DNA from: Arenibacter sp. P308M17
Lineage (GTDB): Bacteria; Bacteroidota; Bacteroidia; Flavobacteriales; Flavobacteriaceae
Assembly (NCBI RefSeq): GCF_003426735.1
Contig: NZ_QVON01000006.1
Coordinates: 310,001-374,000 of the forward strand
DNA length: 64,000 bases
Direction: 5' to 3'
In this document: positions 35,402 to 44,986 of the stretch, one piece after another
How positions within the stretch are numbered: position 1 is the stretch's first letter
Layout of the letters: every line of letters begins with the position of its first letter
Translations under genes and position numbers: made by a program
Notes under the pieces: model-generated
Databases searched by the model: none
Told to the model about the DNA's origin: nothing
The model's input: only the letters and a program-made list of their open reading frames with translations

Positions 35402-36883
35402 TTAGTTGTAGAGACCTGTATTTCCCTCTTCCAATATGGGCATAAGCGCCTTGATGATGTCCGGATTTAAATGGGCAATATTTTTGGTTTCATTGGGATC
35501 CGATATATGATCGTACAGTTCTACCCTAGGTTCGTTCTGGCCATAATATTTGGTTAACCTATATCTTTCCGTTCGCAACGAAATTCCATTGTTAAAATAG
35601 CTGTAGGCCACTTGATCTTCCTTTGGTGCAGCACTTGTGAAACTATCCCTAAAGCTTTCCCCGTCTATTTTGTGCTTCATTTCAATTTGGCACATCTCCA
35701 TCAAGGTGGGGTAAATGTCCACCGTTTCTACAATGCTGTTTATTTTTTTATTCTGATGTTCTTGAAAGGGAGATCTAATGATCAAGGTGCTGTTCAGGGC
35801 ATTTTCGAACAGGGTGTGCTTTCCCCAAACCCGCTGATCCCCCAAATGCCAACCATGGTCTCCCCAAATCACGATGATGGTATTTTTATCCATTCCCAAC
35901 ACCTTTAGCTCTTTCCAAATGTGTCCTATTTGGGCATCGATATAACTTATGGAGGCCAAATAGGCGTGCCCCAATTTTTTTGCATAGGCATTGGAAACCG
36001 GCTCTGATAGCTTAGGATGTTCTTCACCTAGGGTATATCCATTAAATTCACCACTGTTATGCAGACTTTTTAGGCTAATATTTTCTGGAATATGGGGATT
36101 TGGGGATACCGGTATCCGGTCCCGGTCATACAGGTCCCAGTATTTCTTGGGCGCATTAAATGGAAGATGTGGCTTAAAAAATCCTACCCCCATAAAAAAG
36201 GGGCGTTCGCTTTCCTTGAGTTCCCTGAGTTTTGCAATGGCAAGTTCGGTGGTCAATCCATCAGGATAACCTTCGTCGTTTACTTCCCCTGCCTCATAAG
36301 GTTTTACCTGTTTCTTTAAACTTTGGCGATTTTCTCCGTTCGCATAGGCAAAGAAGGCATTCCATCCTGTGCCCCATTTGCCGGGATCGAACAAGAGTTC
36401 GTCCCAGCTATAGGGCAGTTCTCTTTTGGTAGAGACCGGTTCTTCGTAACCGTAGACCAAGCCATCGGCAGAATGGCTGATTTTGCCTATCCCTACGGTG
36501 TAGTAACCGTTTCTTTTAAAATGGTGGATAAAACTTTCGGGAATATCTTGTTCTTCATTGGCCGATATTTCATGTATTATGGCATCATTTTTCAAATGTA
36601 TGGGTTTGGTGGGACGCATCCCGGTCAATAGGGCGTAACGCGAAGCCCCACATGTAGGAACCTGTACATAGTGGTTGGTGAAAACAGAACCTTCGGAAGC
36701 TATGGCATCCATATTGGGCGACTTTACCACGGGGTGGCCATATACGCCCAATTCGGTTCTTAGGTCATCAACGGAAATGAAGAGGACATTGGGCTGTTTT
36801 TGCATCTGCCGGCATTGCAGGTTGCTCGTTAGGAAAACAAGGATTGTAATTGTGGAAAATAATTTTTTAAAAACTTTCGGCAT
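35402..36883 (-). CDS. Sulfatase, iduronate-2-sulfatase-like, with CGASR active site
   Basis: 493 residues from the ATG at 36883, which starts a lipoprotein signal (FLTSNLQC); an upstream start at 36916 adds 11 residues. Metal-binding DD at residues 39-40 (FISVDDLRTE). The FGly motif reads C78-G-A-S-R, with Ala replacing the usual Pro, an accepted but minority form. VIWGDHGWHLGDQRVWGKHT and the C-terminal LYDHISDPNETKNIA match S1_7-type iduronate/polysaccharide sulfatases. A secreted enzyme in marine glycan desulfation; substrate unknown. Confidence 0.92.
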   Translation of the reverse strand: MPKVFKKLFSTITILVFLTSNLQCRQMQKQPNVLFISVDDLRTELGVYGHPVVKSPNMDAIASEGSVFTNHYVQVPTCGASRYALLTGMRPTKPIHLKNDAIIHEISANEEQDIPESFIHHFKRNGYYTVGIGKISHSADGLVYGYEEPVSTKRELPYSWDELLFDPGKWGTGWNAFFAYANGENRQSLKKQVKPYEAGEVNDEGYPDGLTTELAIAKLRELKESERPFFMGVGFFKPHLPFNAPKKYWDLYDRDRIPVSPNPHIPENISLKSLHNSGEFNGYTLGEEHPKLSEPVSNAYAKKLGHAYLASISYIDAQIGHIWKELKVLGMDKNTIIVIWGDHGWHLGDQRVWGKHTLFENALNSTLIIRSPFQEHQNKKINSIVETVDIYPTLMEMCQIEMKHKIDGESFRDSFTSAAPKEDQVAYSYFNNGISLRTERYRLTKYYGQNEPRVELYDHISDPNETKNIAHLNPDIIKALMPILEEGNTGLYN

Positions 36884-36936
36884 GGTAAAACGTGGTTGAA
36901 GGATTATTTTTTTCAAATATAACGGCTATTTCAGTA

Positions 36937-37752
36937 TTAGCTCAAGAGGTCCGAATCTTTGAGGAAATCGAGAATCAATTTATCAGCTTCCGGGATGTTT
37001 TTTCTATCCCGGTACTTTAGCCAGACAATTTCCCCCAATTCAGGGTCAATGGATATCTCCCCCTTATATTGGGAGGAGTAAGCGGTTTTTCGAACTAAAA
37101 TTCCGGGTGCTGCACTATCGCCCCGTGCTTCAAAAATACCAATGTATATAAAAGAGGAAATATCCAGGGCAATGTTCCAACCTTCCTTTATTTTTTCGGA
37201 AAGTGTCATTGCGTCGGACACTTTTGGCTCCTTTTTTGCTCCGGGAAGCATAAATCCGGTCTTTCCCTTGGGCCTATAGGCCAAAAGCTTTTGGTCCACA
37301 ATATGGATCCATACCAATTGGTCCAAAATTTCATCTGAAGGTTCAATATAATAGTCGATTGAATTCAAGGAGTGGTTTTTGTCCAAGAAATCCAGGAGCT
37401 TGTCAATTGCACCGCCAAACTTGGTAAGTGTTCCCAGTTGGTTGTTTCTGCCAAGGGCACTGGAAATGGTCTCGTCCCTATTTCCAAATTTATAGCCCCC
37501 TTTTTTGATCCACAGGACGTTTAAAAGATGTTGCATCCCTACATTTCCCAATTGATCTATTGAGATGGCTATTTTTAACAAATACTCGCCCAATCCTACG
37601 ATGCCCTTTTTGAGCAGTCCATGAAAAATACCGTATAAAAAGCCAATGGGTAGGGTGAATATGAACAAGAGGATGGAGATGAGGAACAGAAGGATCCCGA
37701 TCAGTGGGTTCACCTTTTTGTCTACCTTATAGACCTGTTTTTTTAGAATCAT
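36937..37752 (-). CDS. Membrane protein with a degenerate Nudix domain
   Basis: 271 residues from the ATG at 37752 (a start at 37851 adds 33 unconvincing residues). Residues about 14-45 form a long hydrophobic hairpin (VNPLIGILLFLISILLFIF). Next comes a conserved-looking stretch, GNRDETISSALGRNN then LDKNHSLNSI. The C-terminal 130 residues follow a Nudix fold (IHIVDQKLLAYRPKGKTGFM, LPGAKKEP), but the Nudix box G-x5-E-x7-R-E-U-x-E-E is broken: the first E is V, R is E, and the EE pair is EG. So it is a membrane-anchored pseudo-Nudix, probably a binding rather than hydrolytic protein. Function unknown. Confidence 0.6.
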   Translation of the reverse strand: MILKKQVYKVDKKVNPLIGILLFLISILLFIFTLPIGFLYGIFHGLLKKGIVGLGEYLLKIAISIDQLGNVGMQHLLNVLWIKKGGYKFGNRDETISSALGRNNQLGTLTKFGGAIDKLLDFLDKNHSLNSIDYYIEPSDEILDQLVWIHIVDQKLLAYRPKGKTGFMLPGAKKEPKVSDAMTLSEKIKEGWNIALDISSFIYIGIFEARGDSAAPGILVRKTAYSSQYKGEISIDPELGEIVWLKYRDRKNIPEADKLILDFLKDSDLLS

Positions 37753-38029
37753 CGGCTTTGGTTGGTGGTTTAAAGATATAAATTTATTTTTCCCGGAGGG
37801 AAGGGTTATGTAAAGGGGGTTGGAAATTGAAGAAAATGAAATATTCCCCAATAATTAAATATCGAACCATTAAACAATCAAATAAATGCTATATTTGGAG
37901 AATTCAAAATTTTGGGATGGCTCTGTACAACGAGGTTTGTTCTTTAGTTATTTTTGCTTCCAATAGTACTATGTATAATTTAAGCTTCTCCATTAAATCC
38001 AAATAAAATCCTTTTAATAATTTATTTTG

Positions 38030-41000
38030 ATGAAAAATTACATTACCCTTGTTCTTGGTGCGTTGATTATTTTCTTTTCCTCCTGCACTGGCAATAAAAG
38101 AGAGGGTGAACCGCGAATTTTGGTTTTTTCCAAGACAATGGGCTTTCAACATTCTTCCATACCCATGGGCATGGAAGCGATCCAAAAGTTGGGAGCGGAA
38201 AATAACTTTCTTGTAGATACCACCAAGAACTCCGAAGTCTTTACCGATGATGACTTGGCAAAGTATTCGGCCATAGTTTTTTTAAGTACTACCGGTAATA
38301 TTTTGGACGCCGGGCAAGAAGCTGCATTTGAAAGATATATTCAGGCAGGGGGTGGTTTTGTAGGCGTACATGCGGCCACCGATACCGAATATGATTGGGG
38401 TTGGTATGGAAGATTGGTAGGGGCTTATTTTGAAAGTCACCCGGCAGGCGCACCGGAAGCCGACCTTATTATTAAGGACAATACTTTTGCGGCTACCGAG
38501 ATGTTCCCGGATTCCGTTTGGCACCGTGCCGACGAACTCTATAATTTTAAAAAAATAAACCCGGAGGTCAACGTTTTGATGACGGTAGACGAAAAGTCTT
38601 ATGAAGGGGGTAAAAACGGAGACCATCATCCCATGAGTTGGTACCACGAATACGATGGTGGCCGTGCTTTTTATACGGCCTTGGGCCATACGGAGGAAAG
38701 TTTCTCCGAGAATCTGTACTTAAAGCACCTGCTGGGAGGCATAAATTACGCCATTGGGAAGAACCAAATCCTTGATTATTCAAAAGCAACAACACAGATT
38801 CCTCCGGATACCGATCGTTTTACAAAGGTTCCCTTAAAGTATGGCGAATTTTTTGAGCCTACAGAAATGGCCATATTGCCGAACAATGATGTTTTGATTT
38901 CCCAAAGAAGGGGTGAAATATTGCTTTACAAGGCAACCACCAAAGAGTTGTCGCAAGTGGGTTATTTGGATGTATATAACAAAACCTTAAGAGGAAACGC
39001 CAATGCAGAGGAAGGATTAATGGGTTTACAGAAAGATCCCGATTTTGAAACCAACCATTGGATCTATTTGTACTACAGTCCAACCGGGGATAAATGGGTA
39101 AACCGTTTGTCCCGATTTAAGTTTGAGAACGATATTTTGGATACGGCCTCGGAACAGATTATTCTGGAAGTGGAAAGCCAGAGGGAGATATGTTGCCATA
39201 CCGGCGGGTCAATAGCCTTTGGTCCGGATAATATGTTGTATCTGTCCACCGGGGACAATTCTACCCCCTTTAGCGAAAAAGGAGTGAAATATGTTAACAG
39301 TGGTTATGCTCCTTTAAATGATCTCCCTGGAAAGGAACAGTACGATGCCCGTAGATCCTCCGGGAATACCAATGACCTCCGCGGCAAGATTTTGCGAATT
39401 AAGGTAAATGAGGACGGCAGTTATAGCATTCCGGAAGGGAATTTGTTCCCAAAGGGCACCCCCAAGACCAGACCCGAAATATTTACCATGGGACATCGAA
39501 ACCCGTATAGGATTTCGGTAGATCCCAAAAAGGGATATGTGTATTGGGGAGATGTGGGGCCTGATGCGAGAGTGGATAGTCTGGATACTAGAGGGCCTAG
39601 GGGATATGACGAAATGAACCAGGCCAGGGAAGCCGGAAATTTTGGTTGGCCATTGTTTGTTGCGGACAACAAACCATACCGCAGTTATGATTATGCTACA
39701 GGGGAGAGCGGGGAAGCCTTTGATCCGGAAAGACCTATCAACGATTCGAGAAACAATACAGGACTTAGGGAGCTTCCAAAGGCAATGCCGGCCTATGGTT
39801 TTTATCCGTATGTGGCATCCCAGGAATTTCCGCAGACCGGAACCGGTGGCAGGAATGCTATGGCGGGACCTGTATATTACTCCGATCTTTACCATGGTCC
39901 CAATGCCCTGCCAGTATATTACGATGGCAAAGTTTTGGTCTACGATTGGATACGGGGCTGGATGATGGCCGTTAGCTTGTTTCCCAATGGGGAATTTAAT
40001 AAAATGGAACCTTTTGCCGATCAGATTAAAGTAAATAACCTGATCGATATGGAGGTAGGTCCGGATGGAAGGGTCTATCTCTTGGAATACGGTAGCGGTT
40101 GGTTTTCAAAAAATGACAATTCGGCCCTAAGTTATATTGAATATAATGGAGGCAACAGGCCTCCTGTAGTAGAGCATGTTACTATGGACAAAACCTCTGG
40201 AAAATTGCCGCTCACCATTACCGCCAAAGTTGAGGCCAGTGATAGGGAGCAGGACGCCATGACCTATACCTGGGATTTGGGGAATGGGGAAACCAAGGAA
40301 ACCACCGGTCCGGAAATTACCTATACCTATGAAAGTGCGGGGGACTATTTTATATCGACTACCGTAATAGACAGCAAGGAAGCTTCGGTTACAAGCGAAC
40401 CCATTAATGTAGTAGTAGGAAATTCGAGGCCTGAGGTATCCATAGATATCAGTGGGGGCAACACCTCATTTTTTATGCCGGGGACGGCTCTAAAGTATAA
40501 GGTTTCCGTTTTGGACCCGGACGGTTCCCCCATTGATGAAAATAACATATTTGTCTCCGTAGATTATTTGGAAGGCATGGACGAAGCCTCCCTTTCTTTG
40601 GGGCATCAAGAGGTTTCCGCTGCCGTTACCGGGAAAGCTTTGACTTTGGCGTTGGACTGTAAAACCTGCCATAAGGAAAAGGAAAAGTCCGTAGGACCTA
40701 CATATAGGGATGTTGCCGAAAAATATAAGAATGAAAAAAATGGATTAAGCTATTTGCAAGGAAAGATAATTGCCGGGGGAAGTGGTGTTTGGGGAGAGGT
40801 TACCATGCCTGCCCATCCCAATCTTACCAAGGAGGAATCCAAGCAGATTGTTATATATATTCAATCTCTGGCCAGTAACGCGGTACAGAAGAAATCCTTA
40901 CCGGCTACCGGAACCATAATGCCAAACCCGGCCAAAGGGGCTAGCGTAATGGTAATAACCGCCAGTTATACGGATCAAGGGGGGAACAATGTGAAACCTT

Positions 41001-41065
41001 TGACCGGGAGTAAGTCCGTTGTATTGCAAATGGATGGCGGTAAGGATAGTGCCGAAACTAATTAA
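38030..41065 (+). CDS. ThuA / glucose-dehydrogenase-like / PKD / cytochrome c fusion lipoprotein
   Basis: 1011 residues from the ATG at 38030 (a TTG three bases upstream is less likely). Lipoprotein signal (LIIFFSSCTGN). ThuA domain at about 28-245 (ILVFSKTMGFQHSSIP, GVHAATDTEYDWGWYG). A PQQ-type glucose/sorbosone dehydrogenase beta-propeller at about 265-690 (GLMGLQKDPDFETNHWIYLY, LRGKILRIKVNEDG). PKD domain at about 705-800 (YTWDLGNGETKETTGPEITY). Cytochrome c at about 870-960 with heme motif C877-K-T-C880-H881 and distal Met in VTMPAHP. Probably a surface or periplasmic sugar oxidoreductase feeding electrons to its own heme. Known Bacteroidota architecture; substrate unknown. Confidence 0.9.
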   Translation: MKNYITLVLGALIIFFSSCTGNKREGEPRILVFSKTMGFQHSSIPMGMEAIQKLGAENNFLVDTTKNSEVFTDDDLAKYSAIVFLSTTGNILDAGQEAAFERYIQAGGGFVGVHAATDTEYDWGWYGRLVGAYFESHPAGAPEADLIIKDNTFAATEMFPDSVWHRADELYNFKKINPEVNVLMTVDEKSYEGGKNGDHHPMSWYHEYDGGRAFYTALGHTEESFSENLYLKHLLGGINYAIGKNQILDYSKATTQIPPDTDRFTKVPLKYGEFFEPTEMAILPNNDVLISQRRGEILLYKATTKELSQVGYLDVYNKTLRGNANAEEGLMGLQKDPDFETNHWIYLYYSPTGDKWVNRLSRFKFENDILDTASEQIILEVESQREICCHTGGSIAFGPDNMLYLSTGDNSTPFSEKGVKYVNSGYAPLNDLPGKEQYDARRSSGNTNDLRGKILRIKVNEDGSYSIPEGNLFPKGTPKTRPEIFTMGHRNPYRISVDPKKGYVYWGDVGPDARVDSLDTRGPRGYDEMNQAREAGNFGWPLFVADNKPYRSYDYATGESGEAFDPERPINDSRNNTGLRELPKAMPAYGFYPYVASQEFPQTGTGGRNAMAGPVYYSDLYHGPNALPVYYDGKVLVYDWIRGWMMAVSLFPNGEFNKMEPFADQIKVNNLIDMEVGPDGRVYLLEYGSGWFSKNDNSALSYIEYNGGNRPPVVEHVTMDKTSGKLPLTITAKVEASDREQDAMTYTWDLGNGETKETTGPEITYTYESAGDYFISTTVIDSKEASVTSEPINVVVGNSRPEVSIDISGGNTSFFMPGTALKYKVSVLDPDGSPIDENNIFVSVDYLEGMDEASLSLGHQEVSAAVTGKALTLALDCKTCHKEKEKSVGPTYRDVAEKYKNEKNGLSYLQGKIIAGGSGVWGEVTMPAHPNLTKEESKQIVIYIQSLASNAVQKKSLPATGTIMPNPAKGASVMVITASYTDQGGNNVKPLTGSKSVVLQMDGGKDSAETN

Positions 41066-41148
41066 TATTTATTTTTGGTTGTTGGCGTTTTTGAAGTTAC
41101 AAGCTGGTGTTGTTGACCTGGAGTTATTGATTATGGATGAATTTTATG

Positions 41149-41910
41149 TCAGTGATTCATCCAATTTTTAAATTCGGCGGCTTTCGCCTTGCTTACAATT
41201 AGCTGTTCTTTATGGGGTGGCATTACATTAATGGTTAGCTTCCCGTTAAAGTATTGCTTTATTCCTGCAATGGAATCCCTATGAACTATGAACTGCCTAT
41301 TGAGCCTGTAAAAGTTGGACGGGTCCAGGTCGGTTTCAATGTCCTCCAATTTCTGGTCGATTATATGGGCCTGCCTGTCCTTTGTTACGGCTTTAACTAT
41401 TCCGTTTTCTATAAAAAAATAGGCAATCCCATCTGTTTTCAATGGAATTAGTTCATCCCGATAACTCACTAAATATCTGGATTTATAGGTCTTTTTCTGA
41501 TCCTTTATTAGGCTCAGGAGGCCTTCCACCTGGTTGGTGATGAGCCCTTTGCCCTTTAATAGCCCTTTGTATTGTGACAGACTTACTTCCAATTCATCCT
41601 CATCTATCGGTTTTAATAAATAATCAATACTATTTAGTTTGAAAGCTTTCAGGGCATATTGGTCATAAGCAGTGGTGAAAATAATGGGAGCATCAATTTT
41701 AACCGCATCAAAAATTTCAAAGGAAAGTCCATCTGCGAGATGAATGTCCATAAAAATAAGGTCGGCTTCCCAATTTTTTGAAAAATAATCAATAGCGGTT
41801 TTCACCGAATCCAAAACGGCCAATACCTCAAGTTCATCCTGTAGGTTTTTTAGCATATAGGCCAGATTTTCACTTGCCGCCAGTTCATCCTCTACAATTA
41901 CTACTTTCAT
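41149..41910 (-). CDS. LytTR-type response regulator
   Basis: 253 residues. Receiver domain with acidic pocket VEDE and phospho-acceptor Asp in FMDIHLADG (about residue 57), plus the Thr in TTAYDQYAL and Lys in LLKPID. LytTR DNA-binding domain at about 150-250 (LNRQFIVHRDSIAGIKQYFNGKL). It pairs with the LytS-like kinase encoded upstream on the same strand, but a 395-base palindrome-filled gap separates the two. Target genes unknown; the acidic secreted protein upstream of the kinase is a candidate by position. Confidence 0.92.
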   Translation of the reverse strand: MKVVIVEDELAASENLAYMLKNLQDELEVLAVLDSVKTAIDYFSKNWEADLIFMDIHLADGLSFEIFDAVKIDAPIIFTTAYDQYALKAFKLNSIDYLLKPIDEDELEVSLSQYKGLLKGKGLITNQVEGLLSLIKDQKKTYKSRYLVSYRDELIPLKTDGIAYFFIENGIVKAVTKDRQAHIIDQKLEDIETDLDPSNFYRLNRQFIVHRDSIAGIKQYFNGKLTINVMPPHKEQLIVSKAKAAEFKNWMNH

Positions 41911-42305
41911 ACGTTTAAATTTTTTTAATTATTTGGAAATAAACTAATTAAAAAACCCGCCTGAATGGCCAGTCGGGCAGGTTGAGAACGTATGTAACCG
42001 CTACGCTCTCACATTAAACCTGCCTGCCGGCAAGGCAGGAATTTTAAACATTGCCTTTTGTGAAGTAATTTTTAAAATTTATTAATGTTCGTTTCATCTG
42101 TTGCTATTTATTGTCCGCCCGGTGCCGGTGCGGACGGATTTTTAATGGGTCCGACCTGCCCGACTTTTTCGTTCCCGTCCGTACCGGAACAGGCGGACAG
42201 GCGGGTGTAATTACTCACATCAATTCTATCATTAATGAGTTCGTGAACCTTTTCGGTTTCACCTATCAATATTTCGGTGGATATCCAGAATTGTTATGGC
42301 TCATT
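41911..42305. repeat. Cluster of GC-rich palindromes between kinase and regulator genes
   Basis: Holds CCCGCCTGAATGGCCAGTCGGGCAGG (41959-41984), CCTGCCTGCCGGCAAGGCAGG (42021-42041; arms CCTGCCT..AGGCAGG), TCCGCCCGGTGCCGGTGCGGAC (42115-42136) and GTACCGGAACAGGCGGACAG (42182-42201), each a hairpin. Spelled motifs here are separated into arms: CCTGCC with GGCAGG, TCCGCC with GGCGGA. No gene recognised. Confidence 0.5.
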
Positions 42306-43343
42306 TCATATCATTTTGTTCAAGGGGAGTTTTACTCTAAAAATATCACTCTTTTTGTCTATAATAATCTGTTGTTTGCGAATCATATAGTAACGTTTGT
42401 ACAAATTTAGAAGTCCTGTCCCGGTACCCTCGGCCAGGGTAGTGCGGGTACGTACTTTATTCTCCACGTAAATACAATCATCTTGGAAATAGATATTGAC
42501 CTTCAAAGGGTGTGTTTCCGAAATTTCATTGTGTTTCACTGCGTTTTCTACCAATAATTGCAATGCCAAGGGAGGTATTTTTCTATCCAGATAACCATCG
42601 TCTATGGCAATTTCAATTTGAAAGCGGTTCCTGTACCTGGTCTTTATCAAATACGTATAACTGTCGAGGAATTTAAGTTCTTCCTTTAGGGCAACCAGGT
42701 CCCTGTCCCCGCTCTGCAATATATAGCGGTACATAAAGGAAAGCTTTTTAACGAACATGGTAGCCTCCTTGTTGTCTCGGATAAGGGAATTTAGGGAGTT
42801 GAGGGAATTAAAGAGAAAATGGGGGTTAATTTGATTTTTAAGGGCAGAAAGTTCATTTTGAAGGTTCTGCTGTTTCAAATGTTCGTTTTCCAATATGTTC
42901 TGACGCTGAACAATCTGAAGCCTTAAAATTCTGGAAATGAAAATAATGATAACAAGGACAACGATGAAAATAAAAACTTGAAAGTCCTCTTCCCTACTGG
43001 AGATGTTCTTGTCCACCAAATATGGATATATGAAATCTAAAAGTAGAATGGTGGAGACCAAAATTCCCATATTGCCTGAAATCCACAATAGCCAAACAAT
43101 TAAGCGTTTCCTTTTTGGAATACGATATATCCAATTGGTGTTGAATTGCAGTACCGACCATGAGAAAAGGAAGAAAAACCAAAACTTTAAATCTAGATCT
43201 ACAAACAGGTCACTGGAAAAGATGGCCTTGTTGAAACCCGTTGTCCCGAAAAAGGATATGGTTAACGGAAGGGTCACCAGAACAGCGATCAGTAGGGCAA
43301 TCTTAATAATTTCAAGCTGTTTTACCGGTTTTATTGTATCCAT
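42306..43343 (-). CDS. LytS-like sensor histidine kinase
   Basis: 345 residues. Four hydrophobic segments in the first 150 residues (IIKIALLIAVLVTLPLTISF onwards), a short coiled-coil linker (LEIVQRQNILENEHLKQQN-like), then His-kinase domain with the LytS-type H box ALKNQINPHFLFNSLNSL (His at about residue 200) and an ATP-binding region with LLVENAVKHNE and GTGTGLLNL. It senses an unknown signal at the membrane and phosphorylates the LytTR regulator downstream. Typical of Bacteroidota LytS/LytTR pairs. Confidence 0.92.
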   Translation of the reverse strand: MDTIKPVKQLEIIKIALLIAVLVTLPLTISFFGTTGFNKAIFSSDLFVDLDLKFWFFFLFSWSVLQFNTNWIYRIPKRKRLIVWLLWISGNMGILVSTILLLDFIYPYLVDKNISSREEDFQVFIFIVVLVIIIFISRILRLQIVQRQNILENEHLKQQNLQNELSALKNQINPHFLFNSLNSLNSLIRDNKEATMFVKKLSFMYRYILQSGDRDLVALKEELKFLDSYTYLIKTRYRNRFQIEIAIDDGYLDRKIPPLALQLLVENAVKHNEISETHPLKVNIYFQDDCIYVENKVRTRTTLAEGTGTGLLNLYKRYYMIRKQQIIIDKKSDIFRVKLPLNKMI

Positions 43344-43432
43344 GTCAACTTTGTTGTTTTAAATATACTTCTTTACAACTCCCTATCATAGCTCTTTGGA
43401 ACGATTTTGATACTCTCCCGGATGGGAGTGAA

Positions 43433-43461
43433 ACAAAAAGCCCCTGAAAGAATCAAGGGCT
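43433..43461 (-). terminator. Terminator of the acidic repeat protein gene
   Basis: AGCCC and GGGCT arms followed on the minus strand by TTTTTG, about 30 bases past the stop at 43491. Confidence 0.65.
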
Positions 43462-43490
43462 AGTGTATAATATACCTAATGTTGCTGTAG

Positions 43491-43985
43491 CTATTTGGCA
43501 TAGGCATCGAATCCTTTGGGCAAATAGTTCATAACATCAAAACCCAAATGGACTTCTTCCTCCAATTCCTCAACAACTATATCGTTCAGGTCCAGTTCCA
43601 TGCCCGTATAGGCATTGAAGCCAAGGGGAAGGTATTGGGCCGGATCAAAGCCCAGGACAATTTCTTCTTCCAATTCCTCAATAACAATTTCGTCAAGATC
43701 CAATCCCATCCCGGCATACGCGTTGAAATGCAACGGTAAATAGGGGGCAGGGTCAAAATTTAGGACAATCTCTTCCTCTATTTCAATAAGGTCTATATCC
43801 TCCAGACTTAAATTCCTGACTTCTTCATCCATAAGCAAGCCTTCCTTAAATGGGTTACGGGGGTCGTATGAATTAGTTGTTGGGCAATCGCTATCTAAAA
43901 TATTAGGACATCCGCCGGTTCCTGAAAAGGAAAGCAGAAAAAAAGAGGTGAGTACAGTACCCAATAATAGAACTGAATTTCTCAT
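43491..43985 (-). CDS. Secreted acidic protein with three 36-residue repeats
   Basis: 164 residues from the ATG at 43985, which opens a signal peptide (RNSVLLLGTVLTSFFLLSF). The mature part has three tandem 36-residue units built on the pattern EEEI-LxFDPxxYLPLxFNAY-x-GMxLDL; the third ends FDVMNYLPKGFDAYAK. Glu and Asp dominate. I do not recognise a named family. The YLPxxFNAY core may bind a partner or a metal. It lies upstream of the LytS kinase on the same strand, so the two-component system may regulate or sense it; this is inference. A TATATTTG box lies 52 bases upstream. Confidence 0.75.
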   Translation of the reverse strand: MRNSVLLLGTVLTSFFLLSFSGTGGCPNILDSDCPTTNSYDPRNPFKEGLLMDEEVRNLSLEDIDLIEIEEEIVLNFDPAPYLPLHFNAYAGMGLDLDEIVIEELEEEIVLGFDPAQYLPLGFNAYTGMELDLNDIVVEELEEEVHLGFDVMNYLPKGFDAYAK

Positions 43986-44036
43986 GATGTTTAACTTTTG
44001 TATTATTTTGATTTGCATTTAATTTAATTTCTTGTG

Positions 44037-44071
44037 CAAATATAGTGGCCGCGATGGGGCATAACCGGCAA
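44037..44071 (-). promoter_or_regulatory. Possible promoter of the acidic repeat gene
   Basis: TATATTTG on the minus strand (44044-44037) matches TAnnTTTG exactly, with TTG at 44071-44069 and a 24-base spacer, a little longer than ideal. The rest of 43986-44302 shows nothing. Confidence 0.45.
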
Positions 44072-44302
44072 ATTTCAAGTGAAGCGGACAAAATTGGAGG
44101 TGAAGTGTCCTTGGGAGCTACCCAACTGAACAGGACACTAGTGTCGTGTCAATGCTACTGTGTCGTTTAAGTTATGGTTATTTTTTATCTGGGCAAGGCG
44201 CAAAAAAAATGAGCATGGCCATAGCTACCTGAGATTTTTTGCAACGCAGGCCAGGTGAAAAAGAACAAGACTTGGGATGGCTAAAGTAGGGTTAACAGGA
44301 AA

Positions 44303-44986
44303 CTATATTGCCCGTTGAATTACCTCGAATACCTTGTTGCCATCACATTTCAGGGTTTTGGAGGGATATTTTAGAATAAGGGCATAGTCGTGGGTGGCCA
44401 TAAGAATGGTCCTTCCCGTTTTATTGATATCCTGAAGCACCTTCATCACCTCCACGCTGGTCTGGGGGTCGAGATTTCCAGTGGGCTCATCTGCCAAGAT
44501 TAGATCCGGGTCATTGAGCAGGGCCCGGGCAATGGCAATACGCTGCTGCTCCCCTCCGGAAAGTTCATGGGGAAATTTGAAGCCCTTTGTTTTCATACCC
44601 ACTTTATCCAGGACATCCTCAATCTTGGCGTTCATTTCACTAAGGTCTTTCCAGCCGGTAGCCTTTAGTACAAAAAGGAGGTTGTTGTTTACATTGCGAT
44701 CCGGTAATAATTTAAAATCCTGAAAAACAACGCCCAGCTTTCTTCTCAAATAGGGTATTTCCTTTTCCTTCAAGGTAGTAAGATCGAAATCTACAATATG
44801 GCCGCTACCTTGTTTTAATGGCAGGTCGCCGTATAAAGTTTTCATAAAGCTGCTCTTTCCACTGCCCGTCTTTCCAATAAGGTATACAAATTCCCCTTTC
44901 TTTATTTCAAGGCTGATATCGTTCAATACCAAATTCTCGCCCTGAAATACGGCTACATCCTCCAACTTCAATATGCTTTCGCCCAT
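44303..44986 (-). CDS. ftsE: FtsE-type ABC ATPase (cell division)
   Basis: 227 residues, one ABC domain. Walker [10 protein letters not shown] (about residues 38-46), Q-loop [12 protein letters not shown], signature [15 protein letters not shown], Walker [13 protein letters not shown] and H-loop [15 protein letters not shown] is characteristic of FtsE. With FtsX it couples ATP hydrolysis to activation of peptidoglycan hydrolases at the septum. ftsX is not adjacent, as often in Bacteroidota. The next gene is divergent. Confidence 0.88.
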   Translation of the reverse strand: MGESILKLEDVAVFQGENLVLNDISLEIKKGEFVYLIGKTGSGKSSFMKTLYGDLPLKQGSGHIVDFDLTTLKEKEIPYLRRKLGVVFQDFKLLPDRNVNNNLLFVLKATGWKDLSEMNAKIEDVLDKVGMKTKGFKFPHELSGGEQQRIAIARALLNDPDLILADEPTGNLDPQTSVEVMKVLQDINKTGRTILMATHDYALILKYPSKTLKCDGNKVFEVIQRAI

